A stretch of DNA of 64,000 nt, taken from Limnanthes douglasii subsp. nivea. Lineage: Eukaryota > Streptophyta > Magnoliopsida > Brassicales > Limnanthaceae. The notes beneath the pieces are model-generated. The model worked only from the letters and a program-made list of their open reading frames with translations, did no database searches and had not been told where the DNA came from. The DNA lies in NCBI GenBank assembly GCA_036936605.1, contig JAUPFV010000005.1:129391961-129455960 (forward strand), in the 5' to 3' direction. Positions within the stretch are counted from its first letter, which is position 1, and each line of letters starts with the position of its first letter. The position numbers were made by a program, and so were the translations under genes. Below are positions 1 to 11,418 of this stretch, piece by piece.

Positions 1-229
1 ACTCTACTATATTGATGTAGTGGTTCACTAGGGTACAACCTTACTTTAATACTGAACATCTAATAGACAAATTTCGTTTTGGCACCAACACTTAGGTCAT
101 CCCTCCTTTAGTTATCTTCATATTTTATTTCTTATTCTTTATCAAAATAATAGTGCCCAAAATAATGTCCATTTGTCATGTGAAACTTGTTTATTGTCAA
201 AAAGTCATTGAACTTCTTTCAGCCCAAGT

Positions 230-365
230 AATACTCAAGTTGAGTCTATGTTTTCCTTGGTATACTCACATTTATGCGGCCCCGTACCACATTCGAATAA
301 GAATGGATTTCAATATTTTGTGTTATTTGTTGATTACTCTGTTGGATGACTTGGGTAGAGTTCTT
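230..365 (+). pseudogene. Possible copia integrase scrap
   Basis: One plus-strand frame gives VESMFSLVYSHLCGPVPHSN and NGFQYFVLFVDYS, which resembles the start of the copia integrase core (compare VHSDVWGPCPVV at about 32.5 kb). It is short, degraded and without supporting neighbours. Confidence 0.35.
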
Positions 366-594
366 AAAATACAAATCTGAAGTGTATGGGGTGATCTTCC
401 AGAGATGACTCAAGACAAAATGCAGAAGCTGGAAGACATTGTGAAATTCATTACACTATTCTTTTATGCCCACTCAGATAGTTTGGCGAAGGTATGTTTG
501 GTAGCAACTTGGTGGATTTTGTATCGCCTCAGAATATCTACATGGAACGTTAATGAACAAAGGATTTGGAAGACAACACAATTATAGTTCAAAT

Positions 595-1455
595 AAAAAA
601 AGGTTGTATCACTTACTGGTTCTTTTCCACTTAAGGTTTAGCTTCAAATGGTTCTCCTCATAAATTTATTTCCCATTTTCCCAAGCTCCATAGATAGGGA
701 AACATCTCTACTTCTAAAATTTATCAACTTCGAGGAGATCATCAATCATTTTGAAGGATTCTCCTAGCGTGAGATAGTAGAAAGGTAGCACCGGATTTTT
801 GGAGAGGCCAATTAGCGCGATAAATTATTTGATTGGGAGGGGTATTTGGAAAAGTCTTAAAGCCATTATGTTGGATAAGAGTGTAAACCACAGGTTTGGA
901 CTTGCTTGTGTCGGACATAATCCGATGATCTCAAAGTACTCTACTATCATTAGGTCTAACAGAAATCGAAGGCCCCAGTTTATGATCTCAAGATAGACCA
1001 CGAGTTCATTTTCTCCACAAGACAGTGGAGTCTCTTCCAATACCGGTAGCTGAAGCGTTACATTATCTAGAATGCCCCATTTATTTTTTAGAGTCTCTGC
1101 CTCAGATTGATTGTAGTACTCATATTGAACATTTTTTAGTGAAATAAGGTATTCAGGAGGGCTTGCTTCAGATTTATGCTCAAGTTTGCAGTGATGTCCT
1201 CAAGTAAAGTGATTCTTTCTTCTTCTTTTTTTCCTTTTTCTTTGGAGCTGGTTTCTTTGGAATCTGAGGGAGGAGTGCTTTCTGTATTTTCGATATTGAA
1301 GTCAGTCTCTGTCCTCGGGTCTGACTCAGTATTCTCTTTAGAGGTTTCATCTCGAAGTTGAGGAAGGATAGTGTTGGTACTAGCAGCTTGTGAATTATTT
1401 GGGGCTCTTTTGATGTTGAATATAAATAGTAAGAGCTACAAGTGCAATTTAGCAT
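595..1455 (-). pseudogene. Gag-like/gypsy-type transposon protein remnant, copy D
   Basis: Minus-strand pieces: a Lys-rich linker (PKKPAPKKKEKKKKKE), then PLSCGENELVVYLEIINWGL, LCPTQASPNLWFTLLSNIM and LGESFKMIDDLLEVDKF, broken by stops and shifts. These match the copies at 16.6-18.8, 53.3-57.0 and 60.5-63.4 kb. The central block resembles the family Pfam calls putative gypsy-type transposon (Transposase_28), recalled rather than searched. The C-terminal coiled coil is not visible here. Confidence 0.7.
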
Positions 1456-2300
1456 AATTTATAATTCTGTTATTCACCCCTTTCTCTTATAAATAGGAGG
1501 GAGAGTTATGAAATAAAAGATAATTAACATTACGTATTCATACTTGATTACAAACTATTTCTCTTTCTAAAGTATACAAGTTATTTTCTTTTATTTTAAT
1601 TATTTCATCGTTTGATTTTCACAGAGAAAATCTAATACTTAACAACATATACTTGGAACAACCTCCAAATATAGAAAGGTAAAAATTAAACTTAATATAA
1701 ACATAAATAAAAACTTCTATATTTCTAAAACAACCAAATATATTACCGTTTTAATAATTATTTTTATAACTCTTTTAATTAAATCATTTTAATAACAATA
1801 ATGTTATTTGCTATTAAAATCATTTAATTATATTCCAACCTTTTTAATTTTTAAAAAAGCGATTTCTTGTAATTCCTTTATCAAATCACCTTAATAACTA
1901 TTTTTAACTTCTTTAACCGAATAACAATAACATTATTTTCTATTAATGTCATTTAATAAAATTAAACCCTCTTTTAATGGCTGTGGTTGTAACATTATTG
2001 AAGTTTTTTTATTATTGTTCTTGTATTCATATCACGCTCTTCCGCTATTTGTGGAAGAGCATGACAATGCTCAAGCTGGCTCTCCAACCTTTAAGTCTCG
2101 TTACCAAACACAAGGTCAAGAATTCTAACGGGTTGTCATACCCAACACAAGGTCAAAAATGGGAGTCAGGAATTCTAACGAGTTGTCCAACCCAATAGAA
2201 TCCTCGGTTCTATTCTCACTTATCACATCAAGCTCTTCTCTTGTTTGTATTATGATCATTCTTAGCCTGCAGTTTTTTCGAGACATCTATATTTATTGCC
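1456..2300. other. AT-rich stretch without genes
   Basis: Contains an imperfect duplication of about 125 bp (around 1740-1960: AATAACAATAA, TTATTT, CTATTAA, CATTTAAT recur) and a short repeat ACACAAGGTCAA (2109 and 2140) followed by GAATTCTAACG. No coding signal recognised. Confidence 0.6.
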
Positions 2301-3700
2301 CTTTAATTTTCTTCAAAACCAAAAGTTAGATAATCCGCAAGACTCATGGTAACCGTATATCCTTTTGGAATAGATGCCTCACCATCCACAACTCTAGGTT
2401 CCTCCGAGTTGACACCTTTTTTAGCAAGCCCTTCAACTTTTTCTGTTCATTCAAATCAAAGGCTACTGTTTGATGATTAAGTTTATCGGTTTGCGCATCT
2501 CGTCACGTACCAGATCGCTCATAATCGATTCATCTTCAATAACCATAATCCTTATAGGCACAATGTTTTCACCTGCAGGTCATGACCTTTGTTTTCTTCT
2601 CGAAAAATTGGTCATCCCTATGGCCACAAGAAGCACTTCCTTTTATCGTCTTTTTCATCTCACGTACCTCCCGTGCAACTCTAACTTGTTCAGCATCAGA
2701 TAAATAAAACATTTTGCGAGGTGTTTGCATTTTTTTCTTATGTGGTTGAAGGGGATTCTTTCGTCCTCGCCGCTATCGGTTCTGCCGCAAAGCTAGCCAT
2801 CATCAGCAGCCAAGTCAATATTATCGACATCCATATATGGAAATGAACCTACATATATTGTATGCTGCTACACCACATTCATCTCAAGTGTGCTCAGCAC
2901 TAACAACCTAGTAAAACTCATTCTAATCTCATCAGCCTTGGGCTGCAACACTCTATACACCACATTTGTTAGCCTAAATAATTCTTTGTAATCATACTTC
3001 ACAACTCTGAAAAAGTAAATTTAAAAATAATACATAATGCTTACACTATTAACTGGAGAAAACAAAAATTATCTAAAATCTCCTACATACCTTTTGGTTT
3101 CCATTTATGTGAACAAATCATCTCATATACTGGGTTCTCCCAGAATTCGGATGTATACATATATTGGTTTTTCCACATCTTGTTGACATCAGGAAGATTT
3201 TCTAGCACTTTGCATTCAGAATCAGAAATGATGTGGAAATATTGGTGATTCGTATTCCTCAAAAACAATTTCACCGCTAGGAAATCATGAATTTCAAACC
3301 TCTTTAGCGGATTCCGCCATAATATAGTATTTGCAAAAAAAAACCTTCAATGAGTTAGGAACCAATTAAGTGGGTTACTATTGTGTTACTTTAAAGAACT
3401 ATAACAGGTTTTAGGTTCAGCGGGGAACAAATCATGTGATCAAGCATATACGTGAAAAACACATCATCTTTCTCCATGATAATGAATGAGGCCTCACCTT
3501 TTCTGTATGTTAACAACTAGAAGAATACACTAGTACCATTGTTTATGAGCTCATTTGGCTTCTCCAACCTACTTATACGAGCGTGTTCTCACATCTTTCA
3601 CCACTCCTTGTTCAAGTTCATCCCATTTAGTCATGTTTACGCCCCAAATGACAGATTAAATTACCACAACTCTCCCATCAATACGTGATGATGCAACAAC
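2300..3700 (-). pseudogene. Second gag-like transposon remnant, minus strand
   Basis: A 63-codon frame at 3083-3274 (VLENLPDVNKMWKNQYMYTS, then EFWENPVYEM) lines up loosely with the LLEADKLWKKRFFFIFGAWE block of the family copy at 55.3 kb. Further along on the same strand come ADEIRMSFTRLLVLSTLEMN (about 2885-2950) and IMVIEDESIMSDLVRDEMRK (about 2490-2560). Many stops. Similarity to the family is suggestive only. Confidence 0.4.
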
Positions 3701-4576
3701 ATCTGATAGGAAAGCACACGGGTTGCAACCGGCATCGTGCTTTGGCGATGATTTGCTAATGGAACCTCGTTAACGGATATGTCACCGGAGCGATAGACTA
3801 AGCGATATTAGAAGTATAATCATTTTTATTAAGACCCATAAAGATAGTAGAGAGATAAAAAAAATTCTTTAAGAGATTTTCAAATGCAGAAAAACACAAC
3901 ACAACATCCCTCTTTTATAAAAAAATGTAAGTCATGTTCTAACACTTGATTTGTTTTAATCCAACAAACGACATCTACATATAATTTATGGGCACGATTA
4001 AAAGCATCCAACATATACAATGATAGCAAATGAAACACCCGAGATCATTACGTGTCTGATATTACATAACTTTCTTTGTCACGTATTACTAAGACCCTTG
4101 CTCTTCCATGGCATGCATAATATTAACTCCACAGTCCTTCTAGTTTTTAGGCTAACCTACATCTGATAAAAAAAAATTATTTTCCTTCACACATTTAATA
4201 ATTATTGAAGCATCTAATTTTCAAACGTGGCACAATAATCTTTGTGCCAACTCCCTTATCCCGTTATCCGTAATAAAGAGTAAATAAACAATTCAATACT
4301 CTCTTAAACTCCTTTCATACTTTAAAAACGATAAGAGACGATATTACACTATGGTGTGACACAAAAACAAATGTTCTCTTCAGACCTTCATTTACACTTC
4401 AACAACAACTATCTTCACTTATGCCGATCCTAAAGCCGAACCATATTTAAAATATCAATAAGATACAAACAAAATAATAAAAGGTAATATCCAAAAACTT
4501 TGGCAGCCTGTTATATGATATGGTACTTTTTCTCTTGAACAAATAGAGAAATTTATCATCAATGGAGGTTTTTGAC
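3701..4576. other. Intergenic DNA, nothing recognised
   Basis: AT-rich, no open frame with family resemblance, no clear repeat structure. Confidence 0.5.
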
Positions 4577-4993
4577 ATGCAGAGGTTTTTTTAGCATAGG
4601 TCGGAATTTCTCACTCCCAAACATATTTTTATGGGATAAAGTAGATAATTAGTCTAAGATATTTTTAGTGAGGATGATGAGATTTTTTAGAGAGAGAAAA
4701 TTAGTTAATTATTCTAAAGAGGGAAGTTGTCAAAACTAAAAGTCAAATAATGATTGTGTGTCATTCGCAAAAACTAGTACAACTATTTATAGTAGAGTTG
4801 GTTACCCGCTGAACCTACATGAATGGTTCCTTTTGATACCTCACCCTAGTATTTTACTAAGTATAATTTTTTACATTATATACCCTCTATGTTTCTCATA
4901 TGCTAAAATCAGTCTTACATATTAAATATATATAATTTTATTACATTAGACCAATATGTGGGTCGGATAAATCCTACTTTTATCAGGAACCAC
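4577..4993 (-). repeat. 3' LTR of gypsy element
   Basis: Pairs with the right-hand LTR through AGTCTAAGATATTTTTAG, TTTTTTAGAGAGAGAAA, AAAGTCAAATAATGATT, TTGATACCTCACCCTAG and TATCAGGAACCA. Boundaries are uncertain by a few tens of bases. Confidence 0.7.
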
Positions 4994-5422
4994 ACCACTT
5001 GAGATTCATTATTTCGAAGACAACGAAACAATGTCATGCTTAAGGATTTTTTGGCAAAAAAAATCACATGAACATTCTTTTTTTAATAAGAAGAGGTCTC
5101 TCGAGCCACTTCTTTTTGCTCGAGTTCTTGTTGGAGAGCGAGGTCCTGTTATTTCTGGTCGCTCAAGCCACATTATTTATGTAATTCCTTGATCTGATCG
5201 GAACCTTACCAAGTGAACTGGTATAGATCCATCCCCCGAAGGAACCGAACATGATAATTTTTCATCATCCGGCTCGCGACTGCCTTAGTAGTAGGGACAA
5301 CTCGGTTAGGTCACACTATATCTCTATCCCGGTCTTTGATTGGATGAAGAATTTGTTTGTATTCCATGTGGAAAAAATATTTTCCTAACTTTTTGGTAGG
5401 ATCAGCAGGGACTTCTATAAAG

Positions 5423-6120
5423 TCACAGCATGGGAGGCTCGGAAAAAGAACGAGAATCGGCGTCGCGAAGGAGAATAGGCTCTTGAGCTATTGGTAGTGG
5501 CTCAGAAGAAATATCTCTGAGAACTATAAACCCATGTGCCTTAAATTTTAATTTTTTAGTCAACACCTTATCAACTGGTAATCTTCTCTTAACCAAGAAT
5601 TCTTTCAGGTCATGCCTCCAATCTCTATCCTCATCCACCGAAATTTAAAAAAAAATCAGGTAATACTGACACTGTTTGGATCCCATAATTTTTATTGGGT
5701 TTTCTTGTGCAAATATCCACAGGTACCCCTCAGAGTATGTCATTGTTTCCAATGAATCAATAATAGAATTATGACCCTTGTGCACATGCTCATACTTGAC
5801 ATTCTCAAACAATACTGCAAATCCTCTTAATACTTTAAATACTTCACCAACTGATCATTCTTTGTCTCAGATTATCCAGATGCATGATTTACCAAAAGCT
5901 TCAAATCACTTACCCACAGCACACTTCTGGCATTGCAAATTTTGCAAGTCGCAATCCTGCTAGAGAAGCTTCATATTTTGCCTAATTATTTGACGCTTTA
6001 AAGCCAAAACGTATTGCCTGATACATTACTTCTCATGTCGAAGCTAGCTAGACTCCTTCTCCACAACCCAAGATACTAGACCCTCTATCAGTTCAAACAA
6101 CCCAATCGCTTTTGGATTCC
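5423..6120 (-). pseudogene. Gypsy RNase H and spacer remnant
   Basis: Reading the minus strand from 6120 gives a broken RNase H with RFGFKASNN and YEASLAGLRLAKFA, interrupted by several stops. After it, at 5638-5423, comes DWRHDLKEFLVKRRLPVDK, the spacer that usually precedes integrase in gypsy polyproteins. No integrase core is readable between 5420 and 4993. Confidence 0.7.
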
Positions 6121-6549
6121 TCTTTCCCTTTTTAATATTTGGCCTCTCCGAAGGAAATTCAACTAGAAAATCAGCCAAATCATGAGCCTTAATCGTTGCC
6201 CTCGGCGTAAAATCAATATCGTAATCTATGAATTCTACATACCATTTTCTTGTTCTTCCTAAAATATCTGGCTTTCACAAAATCCTTTTTAATGGAAAAG
6301 AAGTTCAAACTATAATTGAGTGTGCTTAAAAATAAGGATGCATCTTCCAAGCAGCTGTGATTAAATCTAACTTCAAATTCCTCTTTTTAGCATCTAGAAA
6401 TAATTTTAATCAACATAATACATCAGTTATGGATATCCCTCAATTTCCCTCACCAAAAATATGCTTACTGCAATATCCAAAACCACAATATAGAAAAGTA
6501 ATATTTCATCCAAAACTTGCTTAGTTAAAACTTACAGAGAGGATAAATG

Positions 6550-7543
6550 TTATTTCATTTTGAAAAATGCTTCAGCACATTCTAGGTTCCAGCAAAAATG
6601 ATTGGTCTGCCTGAAAACTTGAAAAAATATGGCACATTTGTCAAACGATCTGAAGATATACTTGTTCAGTGTTGACAGCCTTCTAATTAGCATTTGTACC
6701 TCTTTTATTGACCTAAGAGGGTCCATGCTTGTTAAAGTGTTCAACTAATCTGGTTCAGCTTCAATTATATTCTCTCACTCATTATATATCCCAAGAACTT
6801 CCCTGATGGTACACCGAAGGTACACTTCTCAGGATTTGATTTCAAACGGATAGCTTTCAGGTTATGAAAAGTATGTTCTAAGTTGTAAAAATGATTTTCA
6901 TCTTTAACAATTTTGACCAACATGTTATCAATGTATACCTCCATATTTCTATCAATATAGCTAGCAAAAGCTTTGTTTACCAACCGTTGGTAAGTAGCTC
7001 CACCATTTTTAAGGCCAAAAGGTATCACCCTGTAACAGTGAAAACCCCTGTTTGTGATGAATGTTGTGCTTTGTTGATCCCTCGGATCCATCTGGATTTG
7101 TTTATACTATGCTTCTATGAAGGAAATAAGTATATTACCCAACATCGAATCCACTAGTTGGTCTATTTTTGGGACAAGGAAAGGATCCTTTGAACCAAGT
7201 CTATTCAAATTCTTGAAGTCCACACACATTCTCCATTGAATATTTTTTTCTTAACAAGCATTGGGTTTTATGTCCACATTAGATACTGAACCTCTAAAAT
7301 ATGGCCAACCTTTGATAACTGATCCACGTCTGCCATAATTGCCTCAAATGTTTTAATAGAAAAGGTTCTCATCTTTTGAATCTTTGATTGCTTGTTCAGT
7401 TTTATAGCCAAGACATGACAAATTATAGTCGACGGTACCCAAATTATATTTTCAAGACTCCAAGCAAACATGTGTAATTTTTTTGACAATAAGTGTATCA
7501 GCCGTTCTTTGATCCCTTGTGATAATAAAGTGCATATCTTCAA
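6550..7543 (-). pseudogene. Gypsy reverse transcriptase fragments
   Basis: From 7543 to 7268: FAWSLENI, ICHVLAIKLN and DQLSKVGHILEVQY, the pre-RT part. From 7091 to 6765: FHCYRVIPFGLKNGGATYQR, then YIDNMLVK where the catalytic motif is normally Tyr-Val-Asp-Asp, so the second Asp is Asn. From 6744 to 6550: DPLRSIKEVQMLIRRLSTLN, the connection region. These pieces are in different frames with stops between them. The wording is closest to Tat-type gypsy elements as I recall them. Confidence 0.85.
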
Positions 7544-7549
7544 ACTTTT

Positions 7550-8100
7550 CCCATTAGGAGAAACATAAACTTGTATAGATGCAACCCGAGGGTCTCCTTC
7601 AAATCATCCACTCCTTCCGACTATGTGGAAACCCCGTTTAATTGTTATTCTTTCTTTGATTTATTTTGAATATAGAGCTGTGATGTTGGCCGCTCCGAAC
7701 CGTTTCCATTTGATCCCCATCTGCATATTTCAAACATTTATGAATCATAGAAGTAATAACATGCATTTTTGATAACCATAATCAACCAAAATTACGTTGT
7801 AAATTGTTAGGCAGAATATTATAAGATTTTGAACTTTTTATTTGTACAAAATATATATAGTTTGTAAGATTTTTAAAACTATACTCATTATAAGATACCA
7901 ACATTTTATTTTTATATTTATTAGACATTTTAATAAAATGTTTAATATTTGTCAAAATAATCGTATATATTATCAATATTTTTTCCAATTATATATATTT
8001 ATTTAATATATATCTAATTTACAAAGTATTTATGAATAAGGAGACTTACCAATAAAGACTCATTCAACAAACCTATTACGGATAAAGACCTAAAAATTTA
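7550..8100. other. AT-rich interior of the gypsy element
   Basis: Very AT-rich between the RT and protease remnants, with no readable domain; it may be a separate small insertion. Confidence 0.4.
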
Positions 8101-9850
8101 AGTGATTTTATACATTAAATACCCTTCTATATAAAATACAGTAACCAACTTCTCTTTCTTTGTTTTATTTTAATTTTAATTTTTAAAGGTCCGTATTTTT
8201 TAAACCGTATTTCGAAAAAAAGAGTCCGAAAATACCATTGGTTTTGTTTTTTTAAGACGAACAAAACTAGTACCATTCATGATATGTTTTGAATTTTTTA
8301 AAAAAAAATTATATTTTACACACGTTTCTCATTTATATGGTTTCGCATCCACTACCACAAACAATACGCTTACCATATTTCTGAATGGTCTTCGACCCAA
8401 TAACACTTCTCCTTCGAATTGGCTAATAAAATTAGTTGTTTCTCCAATAAAACCTATTATTTTAGGTTCTATTCGAATGATAATCGGAGGATCTTGCATA
8501 TTTTCATAGGTTGACATAAACAGAACATTAGCGCAGCTACATGTACAATGAGTATTCTTTTGATTTCACTTCATGCACTATATGATCCAATCACTACTGC
8601 TCCTCACGAAGTCCAGCTACCTCCCTCAAATCATCATCATAAAAAAGTTAAAAGGAAATGGATTTTTTTTATAAAGATGAGTTGATACTCTGCCGACCAA
8701 CTACGTTGTTGAACTTACAATATGCATTTTCCTAGAGAATCTAGTGTTTCCAACCATCGTGTCCCCTCAAAAAATTGTCAATGACTAAAAATATTCACAC
8801 AAACTTCTGACCTTATTAAGAGGTCTCGGTTTATTTACTACCAGGAAAACCCTCTGATCATTATTGGGATCAAGATATTCAGAAGATATATAAAAACCAT
8901 CAATAGGCTCGGTTATCACCATCCTATTTTCTTGCTTTGATCTGTATTGGCTGCCTGACTCATCTGTTGGTTTAAATTCAGAACCTTGTTGGGTTTCGTA
9001 TCTCTTTTTTAACAAAGGTTGTTAATTTTCAATTCTCACTCAGTATTTAAATTTTATTACGTAGATGAATTGATTATTGACCTTATTTACAAGAATATGA
9101 TCCTAAAAATCTATGAAGGGCCACAACCTATGTTTGGAACACCGCAAGATCATTCTGACATATCTCAACAGATAGTTTGTTCCTTATTTCAGATATTAGT
9201 TCGGGTTTGTCCCAACTTGTACTGTTTTTGTACATGTGCTCCCTTTAGTAACTTTTGCCCTGACTAGCACGTTTCTTTGAATAACACATGTCATAAGAGT
9301 CCATTCTTTTCTTATGACCATGAGCTCGTCCATGAGATTGAGAATAACCTTCAAAATATGAACTAGGTGAATCACTAGATTCTGATGGAGCATATGTGTG
9401 TTTTGCTTTGCTTTTTATTCTCGAAGAATGGTAGTTTTGAATTTGTAAATAGGAGAATAAATCCTGATTTCGTAAAGTTTTAAATTTGGCATCACCATTG
9501 TCTTCAATTGTATTTCTTCAACTACTTACTCTTTAAACCTCATAGCAAACCCTCCATGGTTGATCCGACACGGTCTGTTCTTTGAGAGCTAGCTAATCAT
9601 TTAACGCATCGATGTGCTCTAATAACAATTTTTTATGGTCTTTCAAAGCTAGTTGATTTCATTGTTCTTCCAAATGTTGTTCAGTTTAAGTTACTCCTTC
9701 CAGCTGTCCATAGCCCACTTTGACTACTTCTTATTCGAAAAATACTGCAGGGTCTACTTGCATTTTAGAATTCATGTCTCGCTATAATTCGAACATGAGG
9801 TTTCAACGAGTTTAATATTTATATAGTTTTGGATTTGATATTTTGGTACC
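8100..9850 (-). pseudogene. Gypsy gag/protease region, heavily decayed
   Basis: Minus-strand fragments at 8785-9015 and 9196-9393 are hydrophilic and in the right position for gag. A piece at 8329-8517 (IGFIGETTNFISQFEGEVLL, then FVVVDAKPY) resembles the post-catalytic half of a gypsy aspartic protease. No active-site triplet or zinc knuckle is recognisable. Assignment rests mainly on position within the element. Confidence 0.45.
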
Positions 9851-10104
9851 AAGCGTACCTCCCAATGTGGTCTTCATTGGTCGCTCCCAATAACATTTGA
9901 GGGGTAAACTAAATAATTGGTCTAAGATATTTTTGGAGGGGATGATCAGATTGTTTAGAGAGAGAAATGAGATAACTATTCTAGAGAGAGAAGTTATCAA
10001 AAGTAAAAGTCAAAATAATGATTATTTCTCATTCTCAAGAAATAGTACACCTATGTATGGTTCATTTGGATACCTCACCCTTGTATTCTACTATGTATAA
10101 ACAT

Positions 10105-10426
10105 AGGGTAAAAAACACCGGTCGTCCTTCACGTTTACCACTTGTAACAAGTTAGTCCCTTTCCTTTGAGGCTGTAATAAAGCGGTCCTTCATGTTTCAA
10201 AACCAGAATAAAACCATCCTTTTCGACCTCAGCCCAACTTTTATACCCTTAATACCCTTTGACCAGCCACATCAGTGATCCATGTAGGATGATGATGTGG
10301 CAATAGTAAAAAAAAGTAAAAACAAAATTTAATTTTACCCTATTTTGAAACCTAAACCTAGCCCAATTAAATAAAATAACCCGATTAGCCCAAATCCTAC
10401 TCTTATCCGGCCCAACTTCTAACCCT
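10105..10426 (+). repeat. Left terminal inverted repeat
   Basis: About 322 bp; matches the reverse complement of 11886-12219 with scattered differences, including blocks such as TCCTTCACGTTTACCACTTG and GGTTATTTTATTTAATTGGG in reverse complement. Confidence 0.93.
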
Positions 10427-10576
10427 AAATCGAATAAGTCACAGAGCCTTTCCCTTTCTTATTCGAACCTAAACCCCAAATCTAATCCTAAATTTCATCT
10501 TCTTATACTCTATCATTCCAACCTATACCAGAAATCTAACCATATTCCCAATTCCTTCTCCTCTCTCATCTATTCT

Positions 10577-10780
10577 CCCAGTCTTCACAGGCCTTGACGA
10601 TTTCTCGCAAATCTCTTGTCTTTTCCCATCGACGTTTCCGATTCCGGCGAGAGATATGACTGGAATCTTGGAATTGAAGATGTTGTAAGCTAATTTGGGT
10701 TGTTCGTCTTCGTCTCGGGAGAATTGGAGGTTTAAGGTTTTGTCATCATCAAAATCAGTGAGTGTTGTTGATGGAGTCAT
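10577..10780 (-). pseudogene. F3H: Flavanone 3-hydroxylase (F3H) 5' coding fragment captured by the TIR element
   Basis: F3H is a 2-oxoglutarate/Fe(II) dioxygenase that converts flavanones to dihydroflavonols in the flavonoid pathway. From the ATG at 10780 the fragment reads MTPSTTLTDFDDDKTLNLQF, RDEDEQPKLAYN and IPVISLAGI, characteristic of the F3H N-terminus. A one-base deletion after EICEK (about 10607) shifts the frame; in the restored frame the residues VKACEDW follow before similarity stops at about 10577. Only about 68 of some 360 codons are present and no catalytic residue is included. It cannot encode an enzyme but keeps homology to the functional gene. Confidence 0.88.
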
Positions 10781-10880
10781 AGTTAGGGTTTTGGAAGTTG
10801 GGGATTTTGAGTTGCGTTAATGGTGATGGATGCATGAGGTATTTATAGGAGGTTTTGAGAATAGCAGAGCCAACTACCAT
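10781..10880 (-). promoter_or_regulatory. Captured F3H 5' UTR and core promoter with TATA box
   Basis: On the minus strand a perfect TATAAATA (10840-10847) lies about 60 bp upstream of the F3H ATG, normal spacing for a plant core promoter and short 5' UTR. GGTAGTTGG at about 10873-10881 (minus) resembles an R2R3-MYB box, as found in phenylpropanoid gene promoters. Retention of the promoter is inferred; activity is unknown. Confidence 0.65.
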
Positions 10881-10896
10881 CTCCATGGTAAAGGTT
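10881..10896. repeat. Retrocopy flanking direct repeat, 3' copy
   Basis: On the minus strand AACCTTTACCATGGAG, directly after the A tail; identical to 11403-11418. It begins with AA, as expected from L1-type target-primed cleavage. Confidence 0.9.
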
Positions 10897-11402
10897 TTTT
10901 TTTATTTTATTTCATGAAATCACAGGGAAGATATTTTGGCAGATCTATGCAGAGTTCTGATTATGGAGGTAACCCAAAAAAAACTTCAAAAAAATTACAA
11001 AACAGGAAGCCATAGACAGTAGAACTGCAGGCCAAGTAAGGATTAACCCGAGATAGCAGTGTTGAGAGCACTGTGAACATCGAATCCAATCTAAGCTTCG
11101 GCTTTCTCTAATTCAGTTGTAGCCGAACTCAGCTTCTGGGTAAACTCTGCAAGGCCTTTCTCAACAAGGGCAGGGTCAATTTTGTCAATCGGCACTGCCT
11201 CCACGACTATAATATCAGCAACAGAGTTAGCATGAATGAAAGCAAACCCACTGTTGAGGAAATACTTCTTGGTTTTACTCCCTTCGTGGACGGACATGAC
11301 ACCGGGTTGCAGCTCTGTAATTGTTGTAACATGCCCTGGAAAAACACCCATGTGCCCTGTTGTTGCTGGAATAATCACCATGTCAACCTCATTTCTAGCA
11401 AG
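10895..11402 (-). pseudogene. Retrocopy of mitochondrial ATP synthase delta-prime subunit, 5'-truncated
   Basis: The plant mitochondrial F1 delta-prime subunit (homologue of bacterial epsilon) is part of the ATP synthase central stalk. The copy reads [40 protein letters not shown] and [24 protein letters not shown]-to-TAG change (11091-11093) stops it 14 codons early; the old C-terminus IGFDVHSALNTAISG and TAA (11043) remain readable. A 3'-UTR-like segment ends in an A-rich tail (9 A at 10895-10903, preceded by AAATAAAAT). No intron is visible, and perfect 16-bp repeats flank it (10881-10896, 11403-11418). These are hallmarks of LINE-mediated retroposition. Confidence 0.88.
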
Positions 11403-11408
11403 CTCCAT
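11091..11408 (-). CDS. Chimeric 105-codon ORF: target-site ATG joined to ATP synthase delta-prime
   Basis: The ATG at 11408 lies in the 16-bp repeat that belongs to the insertion target, not to the ATP synthase mRNA. It reads in frame into the subunit as [10 protein letters not shown] and runs to the premature TAG. Its context on the minus strand is ACCATGG, strong for plant initiation. The product would hold most of the beta-sandwich and part of the helical hairpin but no mitochondrial presequence. Whether it is transcribed is unknown; F3H-derived sequence at 11419-11885 lies upstream of it. Confidence 0.45.
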   Translation of the reverse strand: MELARNEVDMVIIPATTGHMGVFPGHVTTITELQPGVMSVHEGSKTKKYFLNSGFAFIHANSVADIIVVEAVPIDKIDPALVEKGLAEFTQKLSSATTELEKAEA

Positions 11409-11418
11409 GGTAAAGGTT
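11403..11418. repeat. Retrocopy flanking direct repeat, 5' copy
   Basis: Identical to 10881-10896. The last three bases (GAG) could also belong to the ATP synthase sequence, so the true target duplication is 13-16 bp. Confidence 0.9.

Noticed and set aside
1180..1455. Independent Lys-rich small gene
   Set aside because: It continues into the LNWGL block of the gag-like family on the same strand and is the N-terminal linker of copy D.
8279..8509. Plus-strand 76-codon frame
   Set aside because: It overlaps the antisense protease-like segment of the gypsy element and resembles no known protein.
10830..11015. 61-codon plus-strand frame in the TIR element
   Set aside because: It runs across the antisense of the F3H 5' UTR, the A tail and the retrocopy 3' UTR; no coherent protein.
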